The notes: generated from the letters alone by a model not told the origin. Shown: positions 9,321-18,309, counted from the first letter of the stretch. The stretch: 53,161 nucleotides of DNA from Streptococcus sp. 68 (GCF_013277415.1 NZ_VMMX01000003.1:136613-189773); one strand, 5' to 3'. Numbers and translations are program-made.

Positions 9321-9668
9321 CTATCTTTCCGATTTTGTAAAGACACCACGTTCTACCAAGCTATCCATGAGGAAATAGAATTTTTCCTGATGAATGTGGT
9401 GGTCTTCTGATTTGAAAATATCAACTAGACGTAGCCCAAACTTGTCAGTGATATTGATTTTAGCACCTGTAAGTTCCTTGTTAATGATGATTTTGAGTTG
9501 GAAGCCTTCACCGCTGTTTGGCACTTTTTCAAGTAGAAGAGTCAATTCATAGTTACCAACCTTAGTCTCAAAAAAGGTGTTGTCCTTAAGGGTGAATTTT
9601 TTAACAGAAGGGCTAAGAGTGTAGTCGTAACGACAATTTTTTAACTGAATGGTTTTTTCAAATGCCAT
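9321..9668 (-). CDS. DUF1831-family protein
   Basis: A 115-residue soluble protein with the N-terminus MAFEKTIQLKNCRYDYTLSP, typical of DUF1831, a family of lactic acid bacteria with no known activity (sometimes labelled as linked to amino acid metabolism). It lies 4 bases after the cysteine desulfurase gene, and I believe the two often occur together. That suggests a role in sulfur transfer, but this is inference from context. No cysteine-rich motif is present: the single cysteine is near residue 12 (NCRY). Confidence 0.82.
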   Translation of the reverse strand: MAFEKTIQLKNCRYDYTLSPSVKKFTLKDNTFFETKVGNYELTLLLEKVPNSGEGFQLKIIINKELTGAKINITDKFGLRLVDIFKSEDHHIHQEKFYFLMDSLVERGVFTKSER

Positions 9669-9672
9669 ATGG

Positions 9673-10788
9673 CTAACCTCCGATAATTTCTTTTAAGGTC
9701 TTTGCGAGGGTATGTAGGTCTTCAACAGTATTTTCTGGCGAGAGACTGATACGAACGGATTCCTTCAAGCGTTCTGAATTTGCCCCGTACATGGCTTCAA
9801 GAACATGGCTGGATTGGACAATGCCTGCCGTACAGGCTGAGCCAGTAGAGATTGAAATTCCAGCCAAATCTAGCCGAAGGAGTAAGAGGTCGTTTTTCTG
9901 ACCAGGAAATCCAATATTGAGAACATAAGGGAGATGATGTTGTCCTCTATTCACGTAATACTGAATTCCTTCTAGCTCTGCAAGAAAGGCAGTTTCTAGA
10001 TTTTGTACATGTTGGAAATGTTCTTCCTGTTTTTCTAGGTCTTCTTTTAGGGCTGCAACCATACCCACGATGGCAGCTAGATTTTCAGTTCCGGCTCGTT
10101 TTTTCTGTTCTTGGTCTCCGCCATGAAGATAGGAATCAAAATCCATGCTAGATGCGTAGAGAAAACCGATTCCCTTAGGACCATGGAACTTGTGGGCAGA
10201 AGCAGTGAGAAAATCAATGCCCAATTCTTCTGGGTGTATAGGGATTTTACCAATAGCCTGAACTGCATCGACATGATAGGCGGCTGGGTGTTGCTTGAGT
10301 ATTTGGCCAATTTCAGCAATGGGCAGTAGGTTTCCAGTCTCATTATTGGCAAACATGGTAGAAACCAAAATCGTATCGTCACGTAAGGCCTCTTGAATTT
10401 GCTGGGCGGTGATTTCTTGATTTTCTGGCTGGATAATGGTTACTTCAAAACCAAAGTGTTGAACCAAGTAATCAATGGTTTCAAGGACAGCATGGTGCTC
10501 GATGGCAGTTGTGATAATATGTTTTCCTCGTTCTTGGTGACGAAGGCAGTAGCCAATGATAGCAGTATTGTTGCCCTCAGTCCCACCAGAAGTGAAAAAG
10601 ATATGTTGAGGTTTTGTCCCCAGTAACTGAGCTAGTTCCTGACGGGCTTCTCGCAAGAGTTTGCCAGCTTGACGACCATGACTATGAATACTAGAAGGGT
10701 TTCCGTAGGTTTCTTGCATCACCTTGGTCATAGCTGAAATAGCAACTGCTGACATAGGAGTCGTCGCAGCATTGTCCAAATAAATCAA
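9673..10788 (-). CDS. Cysteine desulfurase, NifS/IscS family
   Basis: A PLP enzyme that takes sulfur from cysteine to form a persulfide for tRNA thiolation or cofactor assembly. The PLP lysine is K200 in SAHKFHGPKG, and the reactive cysteine is C319 in STGSACTAG on the mobile loop. The 371-residue length fits group I (IscS-like) enzymes. The start is TTG (reading MIYLDNAATT, the usual N-terminus) with AAGGTG upstream. It lies 9 bases after prs2 and 4 bases before the DUF1831 gene. No scaffold gene (iscU/sufU) or thiI is adjacent, so the sulfur acceptor cannot be read from context. Confidence 0.93.
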   Translation of the reverse strand: MIYLDNAATTPMSAVAISAMTKVMQETYGNPSSIHSHGRQAGKLLREARQELAQLLGTKPQHIFFTSGGTEGNNTAIIGYCLRHQERGKHIITTAIEHHAVLETIDYLVQHFGFEVTIIQPENQEITAQQIQEALRDDTILVSTMFANNETGNLLPIAEIGQILKQHPAAYHVDAVQAIGKIPIHPEELGIDFLTASAHKFHGPKGIGFLYASSMDFDSYLHGGDQEQKKRAGTENLAAIVGMVAALKEDLEKQEEHFQHVQNLETAFLAELEGIQYYVNRGQHHLPYVLNIGFPGQKNDLLLLRLDLAGISISTGSACTAGIVQSSHVLEAMYGANSERLKESVRISLSPENTVEDLHTLAKTLKEIIGG

Positions 10789-10797
10789 AGGATCACC

Positions 10798-11757
10798 TTA
10801 TTTCTTTTTGTTGTAGGCAAAGAGTGGGCTGACTGGTTTTCTTTCGTGGATACGGACGATGGCGTCACCAATTAACTCACTAGCAGTGATGTAGCATACG
10901 TTTTTAGGAGTTTTTTCTTTTGTTGCTACTGAATCAGTCACAAGAATTTCTTTAATCTTAGTATTGTCAAGAAGTTCAGCAGCTCCCTCGACGAAGAGAC
11001 CGTGGCTAGAAACAGCATAAATTTCTGTAGCCCCTTCACGTTCAACGATTTTAGCAGCTTCAGAGAAGGTACGTCCTGTATTCAGAATATCGTCAATTAA
11101 GATGGCTTTCTTACCTTCAACATCACCAATAATATAACCTTCGTTACGAGTTGCATCGTCTTGAGGGTAGTCGATAATGGCGATAGGAGCATCAAGATAT
11201 TCAGCCAAGCTACGAGCACGTTTGACACCTGAATTTTTAGGGCTGACGACAACAACATCTGACCCAAGTAGACCCTTATCGCAGTAATGTTTTGCAAATA
11301 GGGGCACTGTGAAGAGGTTATCAACAGGAATATCAAAGAATCCTTGAACCTGAACGGCATGCAAATCAAGAGTCAGGATACGATCAACCCCAGCCTTAAC
11401 CAGCATATTGGCAACTAGTTTTGCTGTAAGTGGCTCACGAGGACAAGCAATGCGGTCTTGACGTGCATAGCCAAAATATGGAAGGACAACGTTGATACTG
11501 TGGGCACTTGCACGCACACAAGCGTCGACCATGATTAACAATTCCATTAGGTGGTTGTTAACAGGGAAACTTGTAGACTGGATGATGTAAACATCATAAC
11601 CACGGACACTTTCTTCAATATTCACTTGGATTTCTCCGTCTGAAAATTGACGTGATGATAGTTTTCCAAGTGGGACACCAACAGCTTCAGCAATTTTCTG
11701 TGCAATCTCTTGGTTAGAGTTGAGTGCGAAAAGTTTCATGTTTTTTCTATCTGACAT
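10798..11757 (-). CDS. prs2: Ribose-phosphate pyrophosphokinase
   Basis: Makes PRPP from ribose 5-phosphate and ATP for purine, pyrimidine, NAD, histidine and tryptophan synthesis. The 319-residue class I enzyme shows the ATP-binding YARQDR with [10 protein letters not shown], the catalytic flexible-loop region [13 protein letters not shown], and the PRPP-binding loop [19 protein letters not shown]. Streptococci carry two prs genes; the sequence matches what I remember of pneumococcal Prs2. AGAGGA lies 9 bases before the ATG. It leads the minus-strand cluster and has a leader of about 80 bases with a hairpin. Confidence 0.95.
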   Translation of the reverse strand: MSDRKNMKLFALNSNQEIAQKIAEAVGVPLGKLSSRQFSDGEIQVNIEESVRGYDVYIIQSTSFPVNNHLMELLIMVDACVRASAHSINVVLPYFGYARQDRIACPREPLTAKLVANMLVKAGVDRILTLDLHAVQVQGFFDIPVDNLFTVPLFAKHYCDKGLLGSDVVVVSPKNSGVKRARSLAEYLDAPIAIIDYPQDDATRNEGYIIGDVEGKKAILIDDILNTGRTFSEAAKIVEREGATEIYAVSSHGLFVEGAAELLDNTKIKEILVTDSVATKEKTPKNVCYITASELIGDAIVRIHERKPVSPLFAYNKKK

Positions 11758-11783
11758 TATAGACCGTCCTCTGTAAACTTTTT

Positions 11784-11853
11784 AAATCCTAGTGATATTT
11801 GCCTTACCTATATGAACTGGGATTTGTGTATTTTTATCTTTTCTATTTTACCA
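11784..11853 (-). promoter_or_regulatory. prs2 promoter and leader hairpin
   Basis: On the minus strand TGGTAAAAT (11853-11845) is an extended -10. The leader contains AAATCCCAGT (11825-11816) and ACTAGGATTT (11793-11784), which pair with one mismatch around a 22-base loop. No T run follows, so it is not a terminator. Confidence 0.5.
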
Positions 11854-11869
11854 AAAAATGGAGATTATT

Positions 11870-12439
11870 TCAGCTATTTTTCATACTTTTGACAAATCGA
11901 ACCAATTTTGAAGGAGCTTTTTGATAAGAAATCTGATTTTCCTCTAAAAATTTTTGGAAATCTTGTTTGCCTTGCTCGTGATTTTCCACTTCAAGCTCCA
12001 ATTCGTAATCCGTCATATCAAAGTATTGACTTTCATCCAGAGCCATGAGACCGATAGCTGTTTGCATTTCATAGCGAAGTGTTGTTAGACAACCAAGTAC
12101 CTGCCAGTTCTTGCTTTGGATGCCATGTTTCGCCAATTCATCCAGTACTAGCCCTTGAGGAAGTTCTTCCTTAGACAGATAGTTTTCAGCATCTTTTAGT
12201 TGCAATTTTTGGTTGTATTCCATGTTTCCAACACTCTGCGGGACTTTGAGTGTCAATTCTGCCCAGTCTTCAAAGGTTCGAATGCGCATAGCAATTTTCT
12301 TTTCTCGCAGTTCAAAATCAGGTGTGTCCATGTAGTGGTTTTTTTGAAGAACAGGAGTGACGTCTGTGAACTGGTCTTTTAGACGATTGTATTCATCTTT
12401 TTTCAATAGTGTTTTCAATTCAATTTCTAAATGTTTCAT
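11870..12439 (-). CDS. CYTH-domain protein (triphosphate tunnel enzyme family)
   Basis: A 189-residue single-domain CYTH protein (B. subtilis YjbK type). The signature ExExK is E5, E7 and K9 in MKHLEIELKT; further acidic and basic strand residues such as MRIRTFEDWAELTLKVP form the tunnel that binds triphosphates with metal ions. Family members hydrolyse inorganic triphosphate, thiamine triphosphate or nucleotides; the substrate here is unknown. It is divergent from relQ across a 127-base gap. In Bacillus yjbK also sits beside yjbM (relQ) and yjbN (nadK), so the grouping is conserved. Confidence 0.9.
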   Translation of the reverse strand: MKHLEIELKTLLKKDEYNRLKDQFTDVTPVLQKNHYMDTPDFELREKKIAMRIRTFEDWAELTLKVPQSVGNMEYNQKLQLKDAENYLSKEELPQGLVLDELAKHGIQSKNWQVLGCLTTLRYEMQTAIGLMALDESQYFDMTDYELELEVENHEQGKQDFQKFLEENQISYQKAPSKLVRFVKSMKNS

Positions 12440-12475
12440 TTTTCTTACCTTTTCTTTATCGTTGAAAGCGGATTA

Positions 12476-12484
12476 TGGTATAAT
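12476..12484 (+). promoter_or_regulatory. relQ extended -10 promoter
   Basis: TGGTATAAT is a perfect extended -10 in the gap between the divergent CYTH gene and relQ. The leader would be about 75 bases. Confidence 0.65.
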
Positions 12485-12566
12485 AAGCATTGTATTTATT
12501 GTATATGAATCTGGAGAAAAAATCAAAGATATTTTTGAAGGATAATATGAGAACAAGGGAGAAGAT

Positions 12567-13238
12567 ATGACCTTAGAATGGGAAGAATTTCTAGATCCTT
12601 ACATTCAAGCTGTTGGTGAGTTAAAGATTAAACTACGTGGTATTCGCAAGCAATATCGTAAGCAAAATAAGCATTCTCCGATTGAATTTGTGACTGGTCG
12701 AGTCAAGCCGATTGAGAGCATAAAAGAAAAAATGGCTCGTCGCGGCATTACTTATGCGACATTAGAACACGATTTACAGGATATTGCTGGTTTACGTGTG
12801 ATGGTCCAGTTTGTAGATGACGTCAAGGAAGTAGTGGAGATTTTGCACAAGCGTCAGGATATGCGTATCATACAGGAGCGAGATTACATTACTCATCGAA
12901 AAGCATCAGGCTATCGTTCCTACCATGTGGTAGTAGAATATACGGTTGATACCATCAATGGGGCCAAGACCATTTTGGCAGAAATTCAAATACGTACCTT
13001 GGCCATGAATTTCTGGGCAACGATAGAACATTCTCTCAACTACAAGTACCAAGGGGATTTCCCAAATGAGATTAAGAAGAGACTGGAAATTACAGCTAGA
13101 ATCGCCCATCAGTTGGATGAAGAAATGGGTGAAATTCGTGATGATATCCAGGAAGCCCAGGCTCTTTTTGATCCTTTGAGTAGAAAATTAAATGACGGTG
13201 TAGGAAACAGTGACGATACAGATGAAGAATACAGGTAA
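12567..13238 (+). CDS. relQ: Small alarmone synthetase (GTP pyrophosphokinase) RelQ
   Basis: A 223-residue synthetase-only RelA/SpoT homologue that makes (p)ppGpp from ATP and GTP/GDP. There is no hydrolase, TGS or ACT domain. The pattern [17 protein letters not shown] is the conserved synthetase segment, [16 protein letters not shown] the G-loop region, and [22 protein letters not shown] the C-terminal motif. C-terminal helices mediate the tetramer in known RelQ enzymes. GGGAGAAG precedes the ATG. It overlaps nadK, so (p)ppGpp and NADP synthesis are translated from one message. Confidence 0.95.
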   Translation: MTLEWEEFLDPYIQAVGELKIKLRGIRKQYRKQNKHSPIEFVTGRVKPIESIKEKMARRGITYATLEHDLQDIAGLRVMVQFVDDVKEVVEILHKRQDMRIIQERDYITHRKASGYRSYHVVVEYTVDTINGAKTILAEIQIRTLAMNFWATIEHSLNYKYQGDFPNEIKKRLEITARIAHQLDEEMGEIRDDIQEAQALFDPLSRKLNDGVGNSDDTDEEYR

Positions 13239-14040
13239 ACGAATTGACTTGATAGCCAATAGAAAACCGCAGAGTCAAAGGGTTTTGTATGAATTGCGAG
13301 ATCGTTTGAAGAGAAATCAGTTTATACTCAATGATAGCAGTCCGGACATTGTCATTTCCATTGGTGGAGATGGCATGCTCTTGTCGGCCTTTCATAAGTA
13401 CGAAGACCAACTTGATAAGGTACGCTTTATCGGTCTTCATACAGGACATCTGGGCTTTTATACCGATTATCGTGATTTTGAGTTGGATAAGTTAATGACC
13501 AATTTGCAGCTAGATACCGGAGCAAGGGTTTCTTACCCTGTTCTAAATGTGAAGGTTTTTCTTGGAAATGGAGAGGTCAAGATTTTTCGTGCCCTCAACG
13601 AAGCCAGCATTCGCAGGTCTGATCGAACCATGGTGGCAGATATTGTCATCAATGGTGTTCCCTTTGAACGTTTTCGTGGAGACGGGCTAACAGTTTCGAC
13701 ACCGACTGGTAGTACTGCCTATAACAAGTCTCTTGGTGGTGCTGTTTTACATCCTACCATTGAAGCTTTGCAATTAACGGAAATTGCCAGCCTTAATAAT
13801 CGTGTCTATCGAACGCTGGGCTCTTCCATTATTGTGCCTAAGAAGGATAAGATTGAACTCATTCCAACAAGAAATGATTACCACACCATTTCGGTTGACA
13901 ATAGTGTTTATTCCTTCCGTAGTATCGAGCGAATCGAGTATCAAATTGATCATCATAAGATTCACTTTGTCGCGACTCCTAGCCATACCAGCTTCTGGAA
14001 CCGCGTTAAGGATGCTTTTATCGGCGAGGTGGACGAATGA
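13222..14040 (+). CDS. nadK: NAD kinase
   Basis: Phosphorylates NAD to [14 protein letters not shown] is the catalytic GGDG motif and [22 protein letters not shown] the second conserved NAD-binding region. I chose the ATG at 13222 (272 residues, [11 protein letters not shown]), which matches the pneumococcal protein as I remember it; a GTG at 13210 with AGGA close upstream is an alternative that adds four residues. The gene begins inside the end of relQ and its stop overlaps the rluD-type gene by 4 bases, so coupled translation is likely. Confidence 0.95.
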   Translation: MKNTGKRIDLIANRKPQSQRVLYELRDRLKRNQFILNDSSPDIVISIGGDGMLLSAFHKYEDQLDKVRFIGLHTGHLGFYTDYRDFELDKLMTNLQLDTGARVSYPVLNVKVFLGNGEVKIFRALNEASIRRSDRTMVADIVINGVPFERFRGDGLTVSTPTGSTAYNKSLGGAVLHPTIEALQLTEIASLNNRVYRTLGSSIIVPKKDKIELIPTRNDYHTISVDNSVYSFRSIERIEYQIDHHKIHFVATPSHTSFWNRVKDAFIGEVDE

Positions 14041-14933
14041 GGTTTGAATTTATCGCAGATGAACATGTCAAGGTTAAGACCTTCTTAAAAAAGCACGAGG
14101 TTTCTAAGGGATTGCTGGCCAAGATTAAATTTCGTGGTGGAGCTATTCTGGTCAATGACCAACCACAAAATGCAACCTATCTATTGGATCTTGGAGACCG
14201 CGTTACCATTGACATTCCCGCTGAGGAAGGCTTTGAAACTCTAGAAGCAATCGAGCGCCCACTGGATATTCTCTATGAGGATGACCATTTTCTAGTCTTA
14301 AATAAACCCTATGGAGTGGCTTCTATTCCTAGTGTCAATCACTCTAATACCATTGCCAATTTTATTAAGGGTTACTATGTCAAGCAAAATTATGAAAATC
14401 AGCAGGTTCACATTGTGACCAGACTTGATAGGGACACTTCTGGCTTGATGCTCTTCGCCAAGCACGGCTATGCCCACGCACGATTAGACAAGCAGTTGCA
14501 GAAGAAGTCCATTGAAAAACGCTACTTTGCCCTCGTTAAAGGAGATGGATATTTGGAGTCAGAGGGGGAAATTATTGCTCCGATTGCGCGTGATGAAGAC
14601 TCTATTATCACTAGAAGAGTAGCTAAAGGTGGAAAGTATGCCCATACATCATATAAGATTGTCGCTTCCTATGGAAATATTCACTTGGTCGATATTCGCT
14701 TGCATACTGGTCGAACCCACCAAATCCGAGTCCATTTTTCTCATATTGGTTTTCCTTTGTTGGGAGATGACTTGTATGGTGGTAGTCTGGACGACGGCAT
14801 CCAACGTCAGGCTCTGCATTGCCATTACCTATCCTTTTATCATCCATTTTTAGAGCAAGATTTGCAGTTAGAAAGTCCCTTGCCGGATGATTTCAGTAAC
14901 CTTATTAAACAGTTATCAACTAATACTCAATAA
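14037..14933 (+). CDS. RluD-family 23S rRNA pseudouridine synthase
   Basis: A 298-residue protein with an N-terminal S4-like RNA-binding region (about 1-70) and a RluA/RluD catalytic domain. The catalytic aspartate is D131 in [15 protein letters not shown], the usual HRLDxxTSG motif with Thr for His; [28 protein letters not shown] is the diagnostic C-terminal block. The B. subtilis counterpart next to yjbM-yjbN is YjbO. Streptococci carry several paralogues, so the exact rRNA target cannot be named. It ends the relQ operon; pta follows with its own promoter. Confidence 0.92.
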   Translation: MRFEFIADEHVKVKTFLKKHEVSKGLLAKIKFRGGAILVNDQPQNATYLLDLGDRVTIDIPAEEGFETLEAIERPLDILYEDDHFLVLNKPYGVASIPSVNHSNTIANFIKGYYVKQNYENQQVHIVTRLDRDTSGLMLFAKHGYAHARLDKQLQKKSIEKRYFALVKGDGYLESEGEIIAPIARDEDSIITRRVAKGGKYAHTSYKIVASYGNIHLVDIRLHTGRTHQIRVHFSHIGFPLLGDDLYGGSLDDGIQRQALHCHYLSFYHPFLEQDLQLESPLPDDFSNLIKQLSTNTQ

Positions 14934-14945
14934 AAAATATTAGAG

Positions 14946-14951
14946 TATAAT
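14946..14951 (+). promoter_or_regulatory. pta -10
   Basis: TATAAT lies 30 bases before the pta start; AAAGGAG at 14962-14968 is the ribosome-binding site. The preceding base triplet is not TGN and the -35 is poor. Confidence 0.5.
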
Positions 14952-14975
14952 TTATTATTTTAAAGGAGAAAACTC

Positions 14976-15950
14976 ATGGAAGTTTTTGAAAGTCTAAGAG
15001 CCAACCTAGTTGGTAAAAATGTCCGCATCGTTCTACCTGAAGGAAAAGAACCTCGTATTCTTCAAGCTACGAAACGCTTGGTAAAAGAAACAGATGTTAT
15101 TCCAGTCTTGCTTGGTAAACCAGAAAAAATTAAAATTTACCTTGAAATTGAAGGGATTCACGAGGGTTATGAAGTCATCGATCCTGACCACTACGCTAAG
15201 TTTGAAGAAATGGTTGCTGCGCTCGTTGAACGTCGAAATGGTAAGATAACAGAAGAAGAAGCTGCTAGACTCTTACGTGAAGACGTTAACTACTTTGGTG
15301 TAATGTTAGTATATATGGGCTTGGTTGACGGTATGGTTTCAGGTGCACTTCACTCAACTGCTGCAACAGTTCGTCCAGCCCTTCAAATCATAAAAACTCG
15401 TCCTAATGTTACTCGTACTTCAGGTGCCTTCCTAATGACTCGTGGTTCAGAACGTTACCTATTTGGTGACTGTGCTATCAATATCAATCCTGATGCAGAT
15501 GCCTTGGCTGAAATTGCAATTAATTCAGCAATCACTGCGAAAATGTTTGGTATAGAACCAAAAATTGCTATGTTAAGTTACTCAAGTAAAGGTTCTGGTT
15601 TTGGTGAGAACGTTGATAAGGTAGTAGCAGCTACACAACGTGCGCATGAACTACGCCCAGATCTTGAAATAGATGGGGAATTGCAATTTGACGCTGCCTT
15701 CCACCCTGAAACGGCAGCTTTAAAAGCTCCAGGAAGTAAAGTGGCTGGACAAGCAACTGTATTTATTTTCCCAAGTATCGAAGCTGGAAATATCGGTTAC
15801 AAGATTGCAGAACGTCTCGGTGGTTTCTCAGCTGTGGGACCTGTTTTACAAGGTTTGAATAAGCCGGTTAATGACCTTTCACGTGGATGTAGTGCAGAAG
15901 ATGTTTACAATTTAACCCTTATCACAGCAGCTCAAGCAGTTCATCAATAG
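14976..15950 (+). CDS. pta: Phosphate acetyltransferase
   Basis: Converts acetyl-CoA and phosphate to acetyl phosphate, feeding acetate kinase for ATP; in this group it also uses up acetyl-CoA formed from pyruvate. The 324-residue length is the short Gram-positive class I form without N-terminal regulatory domains. Conserved blocks include GLVDGMVSGALHSTAATVRPALQIIKTRP and the C-terminal GNIGYKIAERLGGFSAVGPVLQGL. The window also holds spxR, tied in the literature to pyruvate oxidase, which makes acetyl phosphate by another route. The codon choice is strongly biased, as expected for a highly expressed gene. Confidence 0.97.
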   Translation: MEVFESLRANLVGKNVRIVLPEGKEPRILQATKRLVKETDVIPVLLGKPEKIKIYLEIEGIHEGYEVIDPDHYAKFEEMVAALVERRNGKITEEEAARLLREDVNYFGVMLVYMGLVDGMVSGALHSTAATVRPALQIIKTRPNVTRTSGAFLMTRGSERYLFGDCAININPDADALAEIAINSAITAKMFGIEPKIAMLSYSSKGSGFGENVDKVVAATQRAHELRPDLEIDGELQFDAAFHPETAALKAPGSKVAGQATVFIFPSIEAGNIGYKIAERLGGFSAVGPVLQGLNKPVNDLSRGCSAEDVYNLTLITAAQAVHQ

Positions 15951-15997
15951 TGAAAACTATAAAGCGATATACTATGCTATACTGTAGTTATGAAACT

Positions 15998-16110
15998 ATG
16001 TACGAAAAGCACTGCCATTAACTCCTGAGAACTAAATTACTGATTGGTGTCAAAAAGGACAACTTCCAAGCGATGATATCCTGTCTATATACGACCTATA
16101 GAAATCTGTA
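15998..16110 (+). mobile_element. Decayed transposase start (IS5-like OrfA remnant)
   Basis: With small frameshifts this stretch reads YEKALPLTPEN-KLLIGVKKDNFQAM, the N-terminal form of IS5-family OrfA proteins. A diverged second copy lies on the minus strand at 19524-19601. A promoter-like TGCTATACT precedes it at 15974-15982. Nothing downstream of the first 35 codons remains. Confidence 0.5.
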
Positions 16111-16150
16111 ATATACATGTCCGTAAAACGATAAATTCCCTTTTGGATTT

Positions 16151-16258
16151 TATACTCAATAAAAATCAAAGAGCAAACTAGAAAGCTAGGCGCAGGAAGT
16201 ACTTGAGTACGACAAGCCGACGCTGATATAGTTTGAATTTGATTTTTGAAGAGTATTA
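16151..16258 (-). repeat. BOX element (degenerate boxA-boxC)
   Basis: Read on the plus strand it starts TATACTCAATAAAAATCAAA and ends TTGAAGAGTATTA. The inner GACAAGCCGACGCTGA resembles the boxA core used in BOX typing. boxB is missing. It lies between the IS remnant and the ybaB terminator. Confidence 0.8.
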
Positions 16259-16289
16259 AATGAGTATGAAAAGAGAATTTTTTCATGAG

Positions 16290-16340
16290 AAAACGCATAA
16301 TATTGAGTGTTTTTTGTACACCTGCTATTATGCGTTTTTT
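16290..16340. terminator. Bidirectional terminator between pta region and ybaB
   Basis: Arms AAAACGCATAATA (16290-16302) and TATTATGCGTTTT (16326-16338) with an inner GTGT/ACAC pairing. T runs occur on both strands, so it can end ybaB (minus) and transcripts from the left. Confidence 0.8.
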
Positions 16341-16400
16341 ATAATTTTTGCACCTTTCTTAGCCTTTGTTATCGACAAGTATTGTTCTAGCTCCTTGTTT

Positions 16401-16700
16401 TTAGAATGGCAATTTCCCAGCGAAAGCACCCAGTTTTTTCTTGGTAGTTTCATCGATTTGTTCAAGAGCAGAGTTGATGGCTTGAACGGTCATATCAGAA
16501 AGAGTTTCAAGGTCCTCTGGATCAACGACAGCTGGATTGAAATCAATGCTGACAACTTTCTTATCTCCAGTTAAGGTCGCTTGGACAAGATCTTGAGCAG
16601 ATTTGCCAACAAATTGCATGGCAGCAAGTTCGGCCTGGCTTTGTTCCATTTGTTTTTGAAGTTTTTGTGCTTGACGCATCATGTTTTGCATGTTCATCAT
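16401..16700 (-). CDS. ybaB: YbaB/EbfC family nucleoid-associated protein
   Basis: A 99-residue dimeric DNA-binding protein of the YbaB/EbfC family. The methionine-rich, heptad-like start [20 protein letters not shown] forms the helix of the family, followed by the strand region [16 protein letters not shown] and a C-terminal helix. Members coat DNA with loose specificity; a regulatory role here is unproven. It stands alone, not beside dnaX or recR as in many bacteria. The AAAGGA site is far (14 bases) from the ATG, and the start overlaps the stop of a 32-codon upstream frame, so translation may be coupled. Confidence 0.93.
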
Positions 16701-16795
16701 AAGATTTTTAAGATTCCTTTCGTTTCAAGGGGATAATCCTTGTTGTTAACAAGTGCCTGATTTTCTCTCCTAATTGTTATTAGTAGCATAGCCAT
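16697..16795 (-). CDS. Possible 32-codon leader ORF coupled to ybaB
   Basis: Reads [20 protein letters not shown] and 12 further residues, and its TGA overlaps the first ATG of ybaB. Its own ribosome-binding site is weak. The case rests on the exact stop-start overlap and on ybaB lacking a well-spaced site. It may be chance. Confidence 0.35.
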
Positions 16796-16815
16796 CAAGC
16801 CCAAGTACTGATTTT

Positions 16816-16824
16816 ATTATACCA
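16816..16824 (-). promoter_or_regulatory. ybaB extended -10 promoter
   Basis: On the minus strand TGGTATAAT (16824-16816) is a perfect extended -10. Transcription would start near 16809, just before the 32-codon frame. Confidence 0.6.
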
Positions 16825-17074
16825 TTTTTTTAAGACATAGTCTTTTATTGGTGAGAGTTATTTATATCAAGGAGTGATTAGAAATAAATTAAAATAATGA
16901 TTTTTGCTAAGAGGGGCTCTATTCTAGTTTCATGGAAATGATTTTACTAAAGGTTCGTATGCTTTGTTTACAAACATGTTACCTCTATCTATTTTTGGAT
17001 AAATAGTTGTCTATTATTATTTTTATGCTAATAGTAAAATCTAAATGGTAGCCTACGATTTTTTAGAAAGAAAA
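16825..17074. other. AT-rich gene-free stretch between ybaB and yoaK promoters
   Basis: Two divergent promoters bound an AT-rich stretch with no open frame of note. CTATTCTAGTTTCA near 16920 resembles a RUP end but is too short to call. Confidence 0.45.
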
Positions 17075-17083
17075 TGGTACAAT
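17075..17083 (+). promoter_or_regulatory. yoaK extended -10 promoter
   Basis: TGGTACAAT; transcription would start near 17090. This excludes the in-frame start at 17045 and supports the ATG at 17114. Confidence 0.6.
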
Positions 17084-17113
17084 ATTCTAAGAGAAAATAC
17101 AATGGGAGGGAAA

Positions 17114-17800
17114 ATGAGGTTATTACCTATAAGAAAAATATCACGTCAGTCTAAAAGGTTAGCACTTTTTTTGACGTTTTGTGCTGGATATGTAGATGCT
17201 TACACTTTTATTGTTCGCGGGAATACCCTTGTAGCTGGACAAACAGGAAATGTTGTCTTTCTTTCGGTAGAGCTAATACAGAATAATGTTTCGGATGTTA
17301 GGGATAAGCTTTTAACTTTAATAGCATTTATGCTGGGAGTTTTTTTACTAACCATTTATAAGGAAAAATTGAGAATTGTAAAAAAACCGATTCTGTCACT
17401 GATTCCTTTGGCAATACTATCAATCATTATTGGTTTTGTGCCGCAAACTGTAGATAATATCTATCTAGTACCGCCCTTAGCCTTTTGTATGGGCTTGGTG
17501 ACAACTGCCTTTGGTGAGGTTTCGGGTATTGCTTACAATAATGCCTTTATGACAGGGAATATCAAACGAACAATGCTGGCTTTTGGGGATTATTTCCGAA
17601 CCAAGCACACTCCTTTTTTGCGTGAAGGGTTCATATTTGTTAGCCTGCTTAGTAGTTTTGTCCTTGGTGTTGTCTTTTCAGCCTATTTGACGATTTTCTA
17701 TCATGAAAAGACTATTCTTGGTGTTCCTATTATGATGAGTATTTTTTACCTTAGCATGCTTTTTGCCTCTTGGCAGAAAAAAGTAAAAGAAAAAGCTTGA
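17114..17800 (+). CDS. DUF1275 (YoaK-like) membrane protein
   Basis: A 228-residue integral membrane protein of the YoaK/DUF1275 family. About six hydrophobic segments are visible. The conserved family start LALFLTFCAGYVDAYTFI is followed by GQTGNVVFLSVEL, and GEVSGIAYNNAFMTGNIKRTM is the second conserved block. The function is unknown; transport is a guess from the fold. I chose the ATG at 17114 because GGGAGGG precedes it and the promoter lies between it and the first in-frame ATG. It stands alone before the L21 operon. Confidence 0.88.
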   Translation: MRLLPIRKISRQSKRLALFLTFCAGYVDAYTFIVRGNTLVAGQTGNVVFLSVELIQNNVSDVRDKLLTLIAFMLGVFLLTIYKEKLRIVKKPILSLIPLAILSIIIGFVPQTVDNIYLVPPLAFCMGLVTTAFGEVSGIAYNNAFMTGNIKRTMLAFGDYFRTKHTPFLREGFIFVSLLSSFVLGVVFSAYLTIFYHEKTILGVPIMMSIFYLSMLFASWQKKVKEKA

Positions 17801-17836
17801 TTTTAGGTGTTATTACTTGTAAGAAAATAGGAGATA

Positions 17837-17845
17837 TGCTATACT
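17837..17845 (+). promoter_or_regulatory. Promoter of the L21-Prp-L27 operon
   Basis: TGCTATACT is an extended -10. The transcript would start near 17852 and carry the L21 leader. Confidence 0.7.
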
Positions 17846-17852
17846 TGAAGAG

Positions 17853-17975
17853 TTGACTATGCACGATCCTGTGCAACCGCACGAACATCGTTGCTTGATT
17901 ATTCAAGTTTAAGTGGTTCGTCCCACGATGCTAGGCGAGTCTTCACAAAAAAATCGGGGAAACCCATAAAAATCA
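17853..17975 (+). ncRNA. Ribosomal protein L21 leader (cis-regulatory RNA)
   Basis: The GC-rich 5' leader of rplU. It starts with a short stem (GCACGATCCTGTGC), then a structured core with CGAACATCG pairing to CGATG near 17930 and the conserved GGTTCGTCCCACGATGCTAG. This fits the Firmicute L21 leader family described upstream of rplU, thought to let L21 repress its own operon. I recognised it by position and conserved pieces; a covariance search was not run. The ribosome-binding site AGGAGG of rplU follows at 17979. Confidence 0.85.
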
Positions 17976-17988
17976 TAGGAGGTGCATA

Positions 17989-18303
17989 ATGAGCACATAC
18001 GCAATTATCAAAACTGGCGGAAAACAAGTTAAAGTTGAAGTTGGTCAAGCAGTTTACGTTGAAAAATTGAACGTTGAAGCTGGTCAAGAAGTTACTTTTA
18101 ACGAAGTTGTTCTTGTTGGTGGTGAAAACACTGTTGTCGGAACTCCACTTGTTGCTGGAGCTACTGTAGTTGGAACTGTTGAAAAACAAGGAAAACAAAA
18201 GAAAGTTGTTACTTACAAGTACAAACCTAAAAAAGGTAGCCACCGTAAACAAGGTCACCGTCAACCATATACTAAAGTTGTCATCAACGCAATTAACGCT
18301 TAA
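17989..18303 (+). CDS. rplU: 50S ribosomal protein L21
   Basis: A 104-residue large-subunit protein that binds 23S rRNA. It starts [20 protein letters not shown], the standard L21 N-terminus, and ends with the basic [20 protein letters not shown] signature. AGGAGG sits 4 bases upstream of the ATG. It is the first gene of rplU-prp-rpmA and probably governed by the L21 leader. Codon use is strongly biased to major tRNAs. Confidence 0.98.
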
Positions 18304-18309
18304 TTTTAA

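Noticed and set aside
16915..16935. RUP end before the yoaK promoter
   Set aside because: Only about 14 bases match the RUP terminus and no partner end is seen within 110 bases.
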